From contig JAHBYX010000013.1 in NCBI GenBank assembly GCA_019635735.1, forward strand, positions 32,223-96,222: a stretch of DNA of 64,000 nt, read 5' to 3'. The notes beneath the pieces are model-generated. The model saw nothing but the letters and a program-made list of their open reading frames with translations. It was not told the origin of the DNA and did not search any database. The position numbers were made by a program, and so were the translations under genes. Each line of letters opens with the position of its first letter. Within the stretch, counting starts at the first letter, position 1. Positions 35,124-46,078 of this stretch are shown one piece after another. This DNA is from Mesorhizobium sp. (GTDB taxonomy: Bacteria > Pseudomonadota > Alphaproteobacteria > Rhizobiales > Rhizobiaceae).

Positions 35124-36263
35124 ATGCGCCTCTCGATCCCGGCCTCGGCCTTCGTCGCGTCGATCGTCGGCTTCGGCGGAACGCTGGCGCTGATCATCGC
35201 CGCCGCCAACGCGGTCGGTGCGACGACGCTCCAGACGGCAAGCATGGTGACCGCGCTGTGCCTCGCGATGGCGGTGGAAACCGCCTACCTGTCGTGGAAG
35301 ACGCGCATGCCCGTGATCAGCGCATGGTCGACGCCGGGCGCGGCGCTCATCGCCGCCTCCACCGGCTTCAGCATGGCTGAGGCCGTCGGCGCGTTCATCG
35401 TCGCGGCCGTGCTGCTCGTCGCCACCGGCCTGTTCGGGCCGCTGACCCGGCTGGTTTCGCGCATCCCGGCTTCGGTGTCGTCCGGCATGCTGGCCGGCAT
35501 CGTCGTCACCTTCGTCTCGGGCGCGTTCAAGACGGTGGCGGTCGATCCGCTGCTGATCCTGCCGCTTCTCGCGGCCTTCTTCGTCATCCGCCTGGTCAAT
35601 CCGGCCTTGTCGGTGCTCGCGGTGCTGGTCGGCGGCGGGGTGCTGGCGGTGGCGCTGGGGCGCGTCGGCGACCTGCCCGCGCCGGAACTGTCGACGCTGA
35701 CATTCGTCGCGCCGCAGTTCACCACTGCGGCCCTCGTCGGCCTGGCGATACCGCTCTACCTCGTGACCATGGCCTCGCAGAACCTCTCAGGCCTCGCCGT
35801 ACTGAAGGCGGCCGGCTACGAGCCGCCGGCCGGGCAGCTGATCGCGGTGACGGGCTTCGTCTCGTTGCTCACCGCGCCGCTGGGTGCGCTGACCACCAAT
35901 CTCGCCGCCATCTCCGCCGCGATCTGCACCGGCCCCGACGTCCATCCGGACCCGGCGCAGCGCTGGAAGACCGGGCCGTTCTACGCCCTGTTCTATCTGA
36001 TCTTCGCGCTGTTCGGCGCTTCGCTCGTCGCGATCTTCGCGGTGCTGCCGCCGTCGCTGATCGCGCTCGTCGCCGGCCTCGGCCTGATGGCGCCGCTGGC
36101 CAACGCGCTGACCATCGCGCTCAGGGACGAGGCTGAGCGCATTCCGGCCGTGACCGCCTTCGCCGCCACGGCGTCGGGCCTCGTCTTCGCCGGCATCGGC
36201 TCCGCCTTCTGGGGTTTGCTGGCGGGGCTGATCGTTCTCGGCCTCGACCGGCTGCGGCGCTGA
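35124..36263 (+). CDS. benE: BenE family benzoate/proton symporter-like permease
   Basis: About 379 residues and 11-12 membrane helices. Family motifs include W-S-T-P-G-A-A-L-I-A and the highly characteristic HPDPAQRW near residue 273, plus N-L-A-A-I-S-A-A-I. BenE proteins import benzoate or related aromatics. No benzoate degradation genes are nearby, so the actual substrate is open. It is probably in an operon with the esterase just upstream, which could act on an aromatic ester. Confidence 0.92.
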   Translation: MRLSIPASAFVASIVGFGGTLALIIAAANAVGATTLQTASMVTALCLAMAVETAYLSWKTRMPVISAWSTPGAALIAASTGFSMAEAVGAFIVAAVLLVATGLFGPLTRLVSRIPASVSSGMLAGIVVTFVSGAFKTVAVDPLLILPLLAAFFVIRLVNPALSVLAVLVGGGVLAVALGRVGDLPAPELSTLTFVAPQFTTAALVGLAIPLYLVTMASQNLSGLAVLKAAGYEPPAGQLIAVTGFVSLLTAPLGALTTNLAAISAAICTGPDVHPDPAQRWKTGPFYALFYLIFALFGASLVAIFAVLPPSLIALVAGLGLMAPLANALTIALRDEAERIPAVTAFAATASGLVFAGIGSAFWGLLAGLIVLGLDRLRR

Positions 36264-36335
36264 TCCGAGCGCCCGAAGTCCACGAAAAGGAGCGAAAGGG
36301 GAACCCTGGGCTCCTGTCCCTGTTTCTGTGCTGCG

Positions 36336-37442
36336 ATGCAGAATCCCCTTGCGGACCTGAACCTGTCTCTTCCGGACTGGGCTGAAACCCTTCTTGTCGT
36401 AGCCTGCGCCTTGGCTGCCGCGTGGTTCGCGCACGCCTTCTTCTACCGTCTCCTGACGCGCTTCCTCGGGAGTCGCTCCGCCTTCCTCGACCGCCTGCTC
36501 CGGAACATGCGGGGACCGCTCAAGCTCATCGTGCTGATCGCCGCGCTGTCGGCGGCCTCGACCATCGCGCCGTTGACGGAGACGGAACGCAGCGTCATCC
36601 GCCATATCTTGCTCGCCGGCCTGATCACGACGGTCGTCTGGCTCGTTCGCATGGCGTTGAATCTTTGGGCCGGCCTCCATCTCAAGCGCTTCAAGATCGA
36701 CGTCGAGGACAACATGCTGGCGCGCAAGCACGTGACCCAGTCGCGCATCCTGCTGCGCGCCGCGGATACGGTGCTGGTGGTCATTGGCCTCGCGGCAGTG
36801 CTGATGACCTTCGATCCCGTGCGACAATACGGCGTCAGCCTGCTGGCGTCGGCGGGCGCGGCAGGCATCGTGGTCGGCCTCGCCCTCCAGCCGATGCTGA
36901 AGAACCTGTTCGCCGGCGTCCAGCTCGCGCTGACGCAGCCGATCCGGATCGATGACGCGGTTATCGTCGAGGGCGAGTGGGGAAACATCGAGGAGATCAC
37001 CGCGACCTACGTGGTCGTGCGGATCTGGGACCGGCGCCGGCTGATCGTGCCGCTGAACTATTTCATGGAGCAGCCGTTCCAGAACTGGACGCGCGAGGAG
37101 GCCCGGCTGATCGGCGCGGTGCTCATCTATCTGGATTATTCCACACCGGTGGCGGCGGTGAGGAAGAAGGTCGAGGAGATCGTGGACCGATCGAGGAACT
37201 GGGACCGCGACGTCGTGGCGGTGCAGGTGACCGACTTCCGGGAGACGGTGATGGAGGTGCGCATCCTGGCCAGCGCGGGCAATGCCGGCAGGGCTTTCGA
37301 CCTGCGCTGCGAGATCAGGGAGCATCTGGTGTCCTGGCTGGCGGAGGAATTCCCGCACTCGCTCCCGCGCACCCGCAACGAGCTGCGCGGAGGCGATACG
37401 ACCGGGGATCGTGAGGAGGACGGCCACAGGCTGCATGCCTGA
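36336..37442 (+). CDS. mechanosensitive ion channel family protein (MscS-like)
   Basis: About 368 residues. Four or so N-terminal helices lead to the MscS pore helix (S-A-G-A-A-G-I-V-V-G-L-A-L-Q, then L-K-N-L-F-A-G), followed by the beta domain (I-R-I-D-D-A-V-I-V-E-G-E-W-G, V-V-V-R-I-W-D-R-R-R-L) and the conserved P-L-N-Y-F. This matches the YbdG-like subgroup. It relieves osmotic shock by opening under membrane tension. No purine-rich ribosome site is obvious before the ATG. Confidence 0.93.
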   Translation: MQNPLADLNLSLPDWAETLLVVACALAAAWFAHAFFYRLLTRFLGSRSAFLDRLLRNMRGPLKLIVLIAALSAASTIAPLTETERSVIRHILLAGLITTVVWLVRMALNLWAGLHLKRFKIDVEDNMLARKHVTQSRILLRAADTVLVVIGLAAVLMTFDPVRQYGVSLLASAGAAGIVVGLALQPMLKNLFAGVQLALTQPIRIDDAVIVEGEWGNIEEITATYVVVRIWDRRRLIVPLNYFMEQPFQNWTREEARLIGAVLIYLDYSTPVAAVRKKVEEIVDRSRNWDRDVVAVQVTDFRETVMEVRILASAGNAGRAFDLRCEIREHLVSWLAEEFPHSLPRTRNELRGGDTTGDREEDGHRLHA

Positions 37443-37560
37443 GCGTTCCGACAGGCTTCACACAACTTTACATTCCGAAGTCTTGAATCGGGGGGTGGCC
37501 GTGGCCACATCGAAAACAGGCAGCCGGAACGGTTGCCGGTAACCGAAGGAACAGAAACTG

Positions 37561-38022
37561 ATGAACACGACTGCACTGATCCGTCCGGCCTGGACGCCGG
37601 CGACCATTGCTCTCATGGTGATCGGCTTCATGGTATTCTGGCCGCTGGGCCTGGCCATGCTGGCCTACATCATCTGGGGCGACCGGCTTGACGGCTTCAA
37701 GCGCGACGTGAACGGAGCGACGGACCGCTTCTTCGGCTCCTGCCGCAAGTCCGCCTCCTGGAAGGCGCATGCCCGCACGGGCAATGTCGCCTTCGACGAC
37801 TGGCGCGAGAAGGAACTCGAGCGCCTCGCCGAAGAGCGCCGCAAGCTCGACGAAACCCTGGCCGAGTTCGACGACTATGCGCGTGAACTGCGCCGCGCCA
37901 AGGACCAGGAAGAGTTCGACCGCTTCATGGCAGCCCGCTCGCGCAACACCCCTGCTCCGGCCGGGCAGACGAAGCCGGCCAAGCGCGGAAAGGGATCGGA
38001 AGGTCTTCTCGACGACGTCTGA
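37561..38022 (+). CDS. DUF2852 membrane protein
   Basis: About 153 residues. One hydrophobic hairpin near the N-terminus (about 14-40: I-A-L-M-V-I-G-F-M-V-F-W-P-L-G) and then a charged region with a predicted coiled coil (EKELERLAEERRKLDETLAE). The motif WKAHARTGNVAFDDWRE is typical of DUF2852, found in alphaproteobacteria. Function unknown. An intrinsic terminator follows 25 bp after the stop. Confidence 0.9.
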   Translation: MNTTALIRPAWTPATIALMVIGFMVFWPLGLAMLAYIIWGDRLDGFKRDVNGATDRFFGSCRKSASWKAHARTGNVAFDDWREKELERLAEERRKLDETLAEFDDYARELRRAKDQEEFDRFMAARSRNTPAPAGQTKPAKRGKGSEGLLDDV

Positions 38023-38047
38023 TCCGGACTGAGCATGGCTCAAGATG

Positions 38048-38076
38048 ACGGCGCCGCCCAAAAGCGGCGCCGTTTT
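38048..38076 (+). terminator. intrinsic terminator after DUF2852 gene
   Basis: ACGGCGCCGC pairs with GCGGCGCCGT around a CCAAAA loop and is followed by TTT. It is 25 bases past the stop codon at 38022. Confidence 0.88.
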
Positions 38077-38212
38077 CGCGTCGCATAGGGTCTTGCGCGC
38101 TTGACGTCCAGGAAGCCGGCAAAAAGCATCGCGTTGTTGATGCAGCTCCGTTTCGGGATTAGGGATTGAAAACCGGCGTGCAGGGCGCCGGCTGGAAGCG
38201 CGGGGACGGCCC

Positions 38213-39217
38213 ATGGAAGCGGATCTGGCGCGAAAGGGGGCGGAACCGACCGCCAAGGTTTCGCGCGAGGAGTTGGCGGAGGCTGTGGCGGAGAATTCGC
38301 CCGCCATGCTCTGGCTCGGCGACCAGTACGGCAAATGCGTCTTCCTGAACCGGGCGCAACGCGATTTCTGGGGCGTGGATCCGCAGGACCTTTCCCAGTT
38401 CGACTGGGGTTCAACGCTCCATCCCGACGATATCGAGAAACTGTCCGCGCCCTTCGCCAAGGCAATGGCCGAACAGACGCCCTTCTCGGTGGAGGCACGC
38501 TACCGGCGCGCCGACGGTGCGTATCGGACGCTGCGGACCGAAGCCCGGCCCCGTTTCGATGCGAATGGCACGTTCCTTGGCATGACCGGGGTCAATACCG
38601 ACATCACCGATCAGCTAGTCGCGGAGGAGAGGACCCGGATGCTGATGGGAGAGCTCAATCACCGCACGAAGAACATCCTGACCGTGGTTCAGGCGGTGGC
38701 GCGGCAGACGGCCAGGAACACCACGTTCGAGGACTTCAACAAGACATTCAACAGCCGGCTCCTCGGACTCGCGGCCTGCAACGATCTTCTCCTGCGCAAC
38801 GACTGGGCGGGCGTCGACCTTGCCGACCTGGTCGCTTCGCAGCTGGGCCATCTCGGCGAGGATGCCGGCGGCAGGCTGCAGACATCGGGGCCGCGCGTTC
38901 GCGTGGCGTCGCATGTCGCGCAAACCCTTGGCATGGCGCTGCACGAACTGTCGACCAACAGCCTGAAATACGGCGCGCTGAAACTGCCCCGAGGCCGCGT
39001 CTCTCTCAACTGGTGGCGCTCCCCGGAAGGCACGTTCACGCTCGAGTGGACGGAGACCGGCGTCGGCCCCCTCAGTCCGCCGTCGCGAAAGGGATTTGGC
39101 CACTCCGTGATCGTCGACATGGTCGCGTCCGCCCTCGACGCCGACGTGGAGGTGGAGTTCGGTGACGGCGGCTACAGGTGGAAGGTTTCCACGCGCTCGA
39201 CCGTCGGGCTGGCCTGA
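38213..39217 (+). CDS. PAS / HWE-type sensor histidine kinase
   Basis: About 334 residues, soluble. PAS fold at about 22-135 (S-P-A-M-L-W-L-G-D, H-P-D-D-I, Y-R-T-L-R-T-E) and then the HWE phosphoacceptor helix E-L-N-H-R-T-K-N with His150. The ATPase part has H-E-L-S-T-N-S-L-K-Y-G-A (N box) and W-T-E-T-G-V-G-P, the HWE variant of the G1 box. HWE kinases are common in rhizobia and often control the general stress response or chemotaxis-like outputs. No response regulator is adjacent. Confidence 0.92.
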   Translation: MEADLARKGAEPTAKVSREELAEAVAENSPAMLWLGDQYGKCVFLNRAQRDFWGVDPQDLSQFDWGSTLHPDDIEKLSAPFAKAMAEQTPFSVEARYRRADGAYRTLRTEARPRFDANGTFLGMTGVNTDITDQLVAEERTRMLMGELNHRTKNILTVVQAVARQTARNTTFEDFNKTFNSRLLGLAACNDLLLRNDWAGVDLADLVASQLGHLGEDAGGRLQTSGPRVRVASHVAQTLGMALHELSTNSLKYGALKLPRGRVSLNWWRSPEGTFTLEWTETGVGPLSPPSRKGFGHSVIVDMVASALDADVEVEFGDGGYRWKVSTRSTVGLA

Positions 39218-39224
39218 GGGCGGC

Positions 39225-39428
39225 TCAGCCCCTCCTCGAGTAACCGCTCGATTGCTCTGCGCGGTCGAGCCGCCTCAGCAGGTCCGAGAAAATCTCGCTC
39301 GGTCCCGTATCAACGCGAAAATCCGGCATGCGCGACAGGCGTTGCCTGTTGGCGGGATCGCGCAGCTGTTCGCGGATAAGCGCGGGCAGTTCGTCGCCGC
39401 CCTCTCTGCTCCTGCCGCCTCTGGTCAT
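39225..39428 (-). CDS. small conserved-looking hypothetical protein
   Basis: About 67 residues: E-L-P-A-L-I-R-E-Q-L-R-D-P, then RLSRMPDFRVDTGPSEIF, and a helical end D-L-L-R-R-L-D-R-A-E. The ATG at 39428 has GAGAGG about 8 bases upstream; an ATG at 39461 would add 11 residues. No domain is recognised. It converges with the HWE kinase 7 bp away. I considered a NepR-like anti-sigma role, but the NepR core pattern is not there. Confidence 0.5.
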   Translation of the reverse strand: MTRGGRSREGGDELPALIREQLRDPANRQRLSRMPDFRVDTGPSEIFSDLLRRLDRAEQSSGYSRRG

Positions 39429-39560
39429 CGTCCAAGCCTCTCGTTTGAAAGGTGAACTCATCCTGCGCGCGATCGTTCCGGGCGGATACCGATCGTTCAA
39501 ATTACGGTAAAATTTGAATGAATGGGCAAATGCGGCGCTGGAGGTCCGCAGGCGCGAACG

Positions 39561-39584
39561 AAAACGGGCGGCCGAAGCCGCCCG
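39561..39584 (-). terminator. intrinsic terminator after trypsin-like protease gene
   Basis: On the minus strand CGGGCGGC pairs with GCCGCCCG around TTCG and ends in TTTT. It is 25 bases past the stop at 39609. Confidence 0.85.
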
Positions 39585-39608
39585 CAAGCGACGACGATGC
39601 GCCGGCGA

Positions 39609-40616
39609 TCAGCGCACGCCGGACTTCTGCGCGATCCAGTCCCGGTATTTGGCGATGCGCGTGTAGACGCCGTAGGCATTGCGATGACCGCACGGCATTT
39701 CGGCGTCGAGCGGGCCTTCGCCCCAGCTGACGATGCCGATCTGCACCGGGCCGGAGGAGCCTTCCGAGAACAACGGGCCGCCGCTGTCGCCCTGGCAGGC
39801 GTCGCGCGCGCCGTCCGGCTCGCCCGCGCAGACCATGTTGCCGGTCAGCGGATCGCCCATCGCCGGCTCCAGCGCCGGGCCGAGCTGGTCGAGGGCCTCC
39901 TCTGACATGCGGAAGCGGCCGACATAGCGCGACAGGACATATTTCATGTCGTCGCCGTAGATCTTCTTGATGCCCGAATTGCAGGTGGCGTTCGGGAACA
40001 GCCGCATCTGAGCCTTGAGGAGATTGCGCGGGAAACCGCCGTTCTCCATGCGTCCCCAACCGGTAACGGTTACATGGCCGTCCTCGACATTGGACTTGGT
40101 CAGCTTGACCGGTTTCTCGCTCGCGGGCGTGGCGAGCCTGATCAGGCCGATATCGTTGTCGAGCGCGAACTGGTCGTAGTTCTCGTGAACGATGATCTCT
40201 TCGACCTGATGGCGCGTGCCTTCGGCGAGGTCGGTGGCGCCGGAGAGGACCACGACCGTATCCGGGCTGATCGGAGCGCCGGCCTGGACGAGGCAGTGCG
40301 CCGCCGTCAGCACCCATTGCGGCGCGATCAGGCTGCCGCCGCAGAACTGTGCGTTGAGCTGCGATTCGGCGGTCTCGTCGAGCGAGCCGCTGAACAGAAG
40401 TGCGACCTGGAAGGGATACTCGCCCTGTTCGGTGGCGTAACCGCCCACCACACGGTCGTCTTCGGCCTTGGCGCGGGCCTCGGTGACCCGCGACATCGGT
40501 GATAGTTCGGGCCGCTCGGCCGCGTTTTGGGCGGCGGCGGGCAGCGCGGCCAGCGCAGTGCCGCCGGCGAGCACTAGCAGCGCAAGGCTGCGCGTCAGTC
40601 CATGGGAAACCTGCAA
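39609..40616 (-). CDS. exported trypsin-like serine protease (S1 family)
   Basis: About 335 residues. A signal peptide (L-T-R-S-L-A-L-L-V-L-A-G-G to A-A-A-Q, about 1-30) precedes a pro-segment and the activation-type sequence D-R-V-V-G-G near 54-59. The S1 triad is complete: His107 in TAAHC, Asp155 in DNDIGLIR, Ser278 in CQGDSGGP. Asp272, six residues before Ser278, is the S1-pocket Asp of trypsin, so cleavage after Arg/Lys is predicted. The start is a TTG at 40616, 7 bases after a perfect AGGAGG; the frame continues upstream only through non-conserved sequence. Confidence 0.9.
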   Translation of the reverse strand: MQVSHGLTRSLALLVLAGGTALAALPAAAQNAAERPELSPMSRVTEARAKAEDDRVVGGYATEQGEYPFQVALLFSGSLDETAESQLNAQFCGGSLIAPQWVLTAAHCLVQAGAPISPDTVVVLSGATDLAEGTRHQVEEIIVHENYDQFALDNDIGLIRLATPASEKPVKLTKSNVEDGHVTVTGWGRMENGGFPRNLLKAQMRLFPNATCNSGIKKIYGDDMKYVLSRYVGRFRMSEEALDQLGPALEPAMGDPLTGNMVCAGEPDGARDACQGDSGGPLFSEGSSGPVQIGIVSWGEGPLDAEMPCGHRNAYGVYTRIAKYRDWIAQKSGVR

Positions 40617-40873
40617 GTTCGTACCTCCTGAGACGTTGCATTGCGGCGGGACACGACCTGCGAAGCCGCCCGCCCTTTGCCTTCCAAGACCCAAAGCCAT
40701 CAAATACTTGTCGGGCAAAGCCGACAAGATTGATTGGCGCCAATGTGGGAATATTTGCGGCACAAACTTCCCCAGGGGCACATGATGCCTATCGCCTTGA
40801 AATGTCGCGGCGATCTGTATCGGGAATGTGTCGGCGAGAGCAGGCCGCGGACCCGGGCGCCGCGATCTCGACA

Positions 40874-41773
40874 TCATTGGCCGGCGGCGGCTCGCTCGCC
40901 TGACCGGGTGGCGATGGTCATCGAGAAAGAAGCCTGCGCTCCCGGTGCGATCGCGACGATGCCCGGCTTGTCGAAGATGTCGCCGTCGAAGCCCGCCGGA
41001 TCGGCGTGACCCGCCCACGGCTCGATGCAGAGGAAGCCTGCGCCCGGCTTCATCCACAGGCCGAGCGACGACAGGTCGCGGAAGCCGACGTCGATCGCGA
41101 ACGGCGCTCCGGGCGCGGCGAAGCGGATGTTTCGGCTGCGCGGCGATGTCAGCACCATCGCGCCCTGGTCGAACAGACGCTCCGACAGGGGCAGAACCCG
41201 GTCCCGCAGCTCGACGGGGGAACTGCCGGGCTGGATCAGGCCGTCTCGGGCGCGTGAGACGTGAAGCCGGTCATCGGCGTCGAACACGAGGACATGCGTT
41301 TCCTTGGCGATGTCCGGCGCGAGCGGCCAACGGAAGCCGGGGTGAAAGCCGAAGCTTACCGGCAAGACGGAACCGCCCGGATTGCGCACGGTCGACTCGA
41401 CGCTGAGACTCTCGCTGCCAAGGCGGTAGGCGAGGTCGAGTTCGAAGGCGAAGGGATAATGCCGTCGCGTAGCCGGCGTATCTCTAAGGCGCAGGAGGCA
41501 GCGGTCGGGTCCGCGCTCGACGACCGCGAACTCCATCGAATGCGCAAATCCGTGCAGCGGCATCGGATAGCTGGCCGTGCCGACGCGGATCCTGTCGCCG
41601 GCGCAGCGGCCGACGACGGGGAACAGGATCGGGCTCGATCGCTCCCACCAAAGCGCGTCCCCCGGCCACAGGATCTCGCCATGGTTGCGGTGGGCCAGAC
41701 CGACCAGTTCCGCGCCGAACGAAGATATGCGGGCGGCGAGGTTGTCGGAGATCAAATGAACGTCGACGGCCAT
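40874..41773 (-). CDS. aldose 1-epimerase family protein
   Basis: About 299 residues with the galactose-mutarotase-like beta-sandwich pattern. Conserved points: I-S-S-F-G-A-E-L-V, W-E-R-S-S-P-I-L-F-P-V-V-G, P-M-P-L-H-G-F-A, G-F-H-P-G-F-R-W-P (catalytic His) and L-C-I-E-P-W (catalytic Glu). It probably interconverts sugar anomers; the sugar is unknown. It is divergent from a GntR regulator across 127 bp, which may control it. Confidence 0.9.
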   Translation of the reverse strand: MAVDVHLISDNLAARISSFGAELVGLAHRNHGEILWPGDALWWERSSPILFPVVGRCAGDRIRVGTASYPMPLHGFAHSMEFAVVERGPDRCLLRLRDTPATRRHYPFAFELDLAYRLGSESLSVESTVRNPGGSVLPVSFGFHPGFRWPLAPDIAKETHVLVFDADDRLHVSRARDGLIQPGSSPVELRDRVLPLSERLFDQGAMVLTSPRSRNIRFAAPGAPFAIDVGFRDLSSLGLWMKPGAGFLCIEPWAGHADPAGFDGDIFDKPGIVAIAPGAQASFSMTIATRSGERAAAGQ

Positions 41774-41900
41774 GATCTACAGAGTCTGGAGAGTTTCCAA
41801 GGGAGCCGGGGAATGTGATATGAAGCTCCCTATCCGAGGCATGGGGGTGGCGCAATTTTGAAGTCGGTGGGAGCGGTCGAGGCGCGGAGACTTCATCCGC

Positions 41901-42587
41901 ATGTATAGTTTCCTCCAGCCGCTCGAGCGCACGGGACGAGGTTCCACGACGGAGCGCGTCTATGGAGCACTTCGCGATGCGATCGTCCACCGCCAGTTGC
42001 GGCCGGGCGAGTTCGTCGACAAGAACCTGGTCTGCGAGCGGCTGGGAGTGTCGCGCTTTCCCGTCTCGGAGGCGCTCGGCCGGCTGGCCGCGCAAGGCTT
42101 TGTCGAGGTGCTGCCGCAGCGCGGCACCCGCGTCAGCCGCATCAGCCTCAAGGACGTGCGGCAGAACCTGCTGATCCGGCGCGCGTTGGAGGCGGAGACC
42201 GTGCGCGAACTGGCGCGGCGCAGTCCGCCGCCCGTCGCGAGGCTGGACGAGAACATCGCAGCGCAGAGAGAGGCGCTCACGGCATGCGATGATACGGCTT
42301 ACTACAATCTCGATATCGAGTTCCATTCGATCCTGCAGCAGGAACTCGGCTACCCCTATGTGACGGCGACGATCGACGCCGCCCGCGCCGGGCTCGACCG
42401 CGTGCGCCGCATGCTCGGAAGCCTGCATAGGATGGAGCTCACCTTTGAGGAGCACGCCGCAGTGGTCGAGGCGATCCGGGCCGGCAACAGCGAGGGCGCC
42501 GCCGACGCGATGCGCCGGCACCTCGACAATGTCGACGTGCTGCTGGCGTCCTTCGCCTCCGACAATCCGGACCTGTTCAGCCGGTAG
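41901..42587 (+). CDS. GntR-family regulator with FCD ligand domain
   Basis: About 228 residues. Winged helix (about 15-80: V-Y-G-A-L-R-D-A-I-V-H-R-Q-L-R-P-G, L-G-V-S-R-F-P-V-S-E-A-L) and an all-helical FCD domain (about 85-220: R-R-A-L-E-A-E-T-V, D-I-E-F-H-S-I-L). The D-x-x-H pattern in the FCD domain usually binds a metal and a carboxylic acid ligand. Divergent from the aldose-epimerase-like gene and overlapping by 11 bp, end to end, with the DMT permease. Confidence 0.9.
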   Translation: MYSFLQPLERTGRGSTTERVYGALRDAIVHRQLRPGEFVDKNLVCERLGVSRFPVSEALGRLAAQGFVEVLPQRGTRVSRISLKDVRQNLLIRRALEAETVRELARRSPPPVARLDENIAAQREALTACDDTAYYNLDIEFHSILQQELGYPYVTATIDAARAGLDRVRRMLGSLHRMELTFEEHAAVVEAIRAGNSEGAADAMRRHLDNVDVLLASFASDNPDLFSR

Positions 42588-43455
42588 CTTCCGCCTTGCG
42601 CGGCGCGGCGCCCTTGAGGTTGAGCAGGTTGCCGAACAGGATCAGGGCGGCCCCGGCGACGGTCCAGACGTCGAGCATCTCGCTGTAGAGCAGGTAGCCC
42701 AGCGCCGCCGACAGCGGCACGCGCAGGAAATCCATCGGAATGACGATCGTCGCGTCGGCATGGGTCATCGCCTTGGCCATGCAGTAGTGCGAGAAGGTGC
42801 CGCAGGCGGCGATCACGACGATCCAGGCCCAGGCTTCGGCGGACGGCCAGCGCCAGACCCAGAGAGCCGGCAAAATGCCGATCAGGCCCTGGATGACCAG
42901 CATCCAGAACATGATCTTGACCACGCTGTCGTGGCGTGTCAGCCCCTTGACCATCGTCACCGAAATGCCGAAGCCGACGGCCATGACCAGGGCTATCAGC
43001 TGGCCGGGGTCCAGGTGGTCGAGGCCCGGACGCACGATGATCGCGACGCCGAGGATGCCGAGCACGATCGACACGATCTTCAGCCCGCCGATCCTCTCGC
43101 CGAGGAAGAGGCCGGCGAAGATCGCGGTCCACACCGGCATGGTGAATTCGATCGAGATCAGCTGCGCCAGCGGAATCATCGTCAGCGCCAGAAGCCAGGC
43201 ATATTGCGCGAAGTAATGGACGACGTTGCGGCCGATATGCTGGCCGAGCACGTTGCTCCTCATCGCCTTCAAGCCGCCGGCCGCATGGACCAGGGGCCAG
43301 AGCAGGGCAAGCCCGATCAGCGCTCGCAGCTCCATGATCTGGAAGACGTCGATCTCGAGCGTCGCGGCACGACCTGCAACGCTCATCAGGAGCATCAGGG
43401 TGAGCCATCCCGCCATCCACAGGGCGGCCTTCGCGAGCGAAGGGTGTGCGCGCAT
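42577..43455 (-). CDS. DMT-superfamily permease (EamA domains)
   Basis: About 292 residues with ten membrane helices in two EamA repeats (E-F-T-M-P-V-W-T-A-I-F-A-G-L-F-L-G-E-R ends repeat one). It starts 47 bp after the stop of livF of transporter 2 on the same strand, so it may be the last gene of that operon. An exporter next to an importer could exchange substrate and product; inference only. Start ATG at 43455 has GGAAG upstream. Its end overlaps the GntR gene by 11 bp. Confidence 0.87.
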   Translation of the reverse strand: MRAHPSLAKAALWMAGWLTLMLLMSVAGRAATLEIDVFQIMELRALIGLALLWPLVHAAGGLKAMRSNVLGQHIGRNVVHYFAQYAWLLALTMIPLAQLISIEFTMPVWTAIFAGLFLGERIGGLKIVSIVLGILGVAIIVRPGLDHLDPGQLIALVMAVGFGISVTMVKGLTRHDSVVKIMFWMLVIQGLIGILPALWVWRWPSAEAWAWIVVIAACGTFSHYCMAKAMTHADATIVIPMDFLRVPLSAALGYLLYSEMLDVWTVAGAALILFGNLLNLKGAAPRKAEATG

Positions 43456-43502
43456 GCTTCCGCTTCCTTCCCTTGGCCGGCTAACCGGCCCCGTTTCCCG
43501 GT

Positions 43503-44186
<684 letters not shown>

Positions 44187-44220
44187 GGCAACCCTCCCCG
44201 GAGGGACATCGCGAGGCGAA

Positions 44221-44344
44221 CCCCCACCCCGTACCCCTCCCCACAAGGGGGAGGGGGGCACCGGCGTCGCGGCTCGTCGGACAGGCTTGGCGCTTGCGCG
44301 ACAGAATCCCCCTCCCCCTTGTGGGGAGGGGTACGGGGTGGGGG
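44221..44344. repeat. GC-rich inverted repeat, copy 4 (livG-livF gap, operon 2)
   Basis: Arms of 37 bases (44221-44257 and 44308-44344) are exact reverse complements, beginning CCCCCACCCCGTACCCCTCC. The core CCTCCCCACAAGGGGGAGG is also in polA copy 6. Confidence 0.92.
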
Positions 44345-44363
44345 TAAGCGACGGCAAGTCCCC

Positions 44364-45105
<742 letters not shown>

Positions 45106-45113
<8 letters not shown>

Positions 45114-46074
45114 GGCGGGCCTTTCCGGCGACGAGCCCGACGATGCCGCCGCGGGCGAAAAGGACGACGCCGAGCAGCGTCAGGCCGAGGAAGAACTGCC
45201 AGCGCTCGGTGATTGAGCCGAGCCAGTATTCGAGCATGACGTAGAGCATGGCGCCGGCGACCGGACCTGCGAGCCGGCCGGTACCGCCGAGGATGATCAG
45301 GACGATCAGCTCGCCCGACATCGGCCAGGCGAGCATGGACGGGCTGGCGAAGCGGTTGAGCTCGGCGAACATGGCGCCCGCGACGGCCGTGATCATGGCC
45401 GAGACCACGAAGGCGACGAGCCGGATCGGGAAGGGCTCGATGCCGATCGCCGCGACGCGCAGCTCGTTCTGGCGGGCGGCGTGGAGGGCCGCGCCGAAAC
45501 GCGAGACGCGCACCCGCCAGAAGATGAGGAGACCGGCGAGGAGCAGCGCAAAGGCGATCATGAACAGGTCGCGCGGCACGGCCGTGTTCATGCCGGGAAA
45601 GCCGTTACGCAGCGCGATCGACAGCCCATCCTCGCCGCCATAGGCCTTCCACGAGATGGCGAAGTAGAAGATCATCTGCGCGAAGGCCAGCGTGATCATG
45701 ATGAAGTAGACGCCCGACGTCCTCAGGCTGATCGCGCCGGTGATCGCCGCGACGAGGCCGGCGGAGAGGGCTGCGAGAAGCCAGACGAGCGGCATCGAGG
45801 CGGGGATGTCCAAGCCGAGCAGTGGTTGGGCGTTCATCGCATGCGTCGCCACGATGCCGGCCGCGTAGCCGCCGATGCCGAAGAAGGCGGCGTGGCCGAA
45901 GGAGACGAGGCCGCCAAGGCCGAGCGCGATGTTGAGGCCGGTCGCTGCCAGCGCCAGGATCGCCATGCGGGTCGCAAGCGTCGTGTAGAAAGGATAGCCG
46001 AGCGCCTGCGCGGCGAAGGGCAGGGCGAGGAGGGCCGCCAGCAAGGCGAAGGTGAGGAGGCGTTCGCGGGTCAT
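45106..46074 (-). CDS. livM: ABC transporter permease, LivM class, operon 2
   Basis: About 322 residues and 9-10 helices. LivM markers: G-L-N-I-A-L-G-L-G-G-L-V-S-F-G-H-A-A, RTSGVYFIMITLAFAQM, and the coupling helix A-R-Q-N-E-L-R-V-A-A-I-G. It starts 4 bases after the livH stop and overlaps livG. Confidence 0.94.
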
Positions 46075-46078
46075 GCCG

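Noticed and set aside
35787..37436. A 549-codon minus-strand frame across benE and the channel gene.
   Set aside because: It overlaps two clear genes on the other strand and has a shadow-like composition.
39225..39428. NepR-like anti-sigma factor next to the HWE kinase.
   Set aside because: The small protein lacks the NepR core pattern, and no EcfG sigma factor or PhyR gene is nearby.
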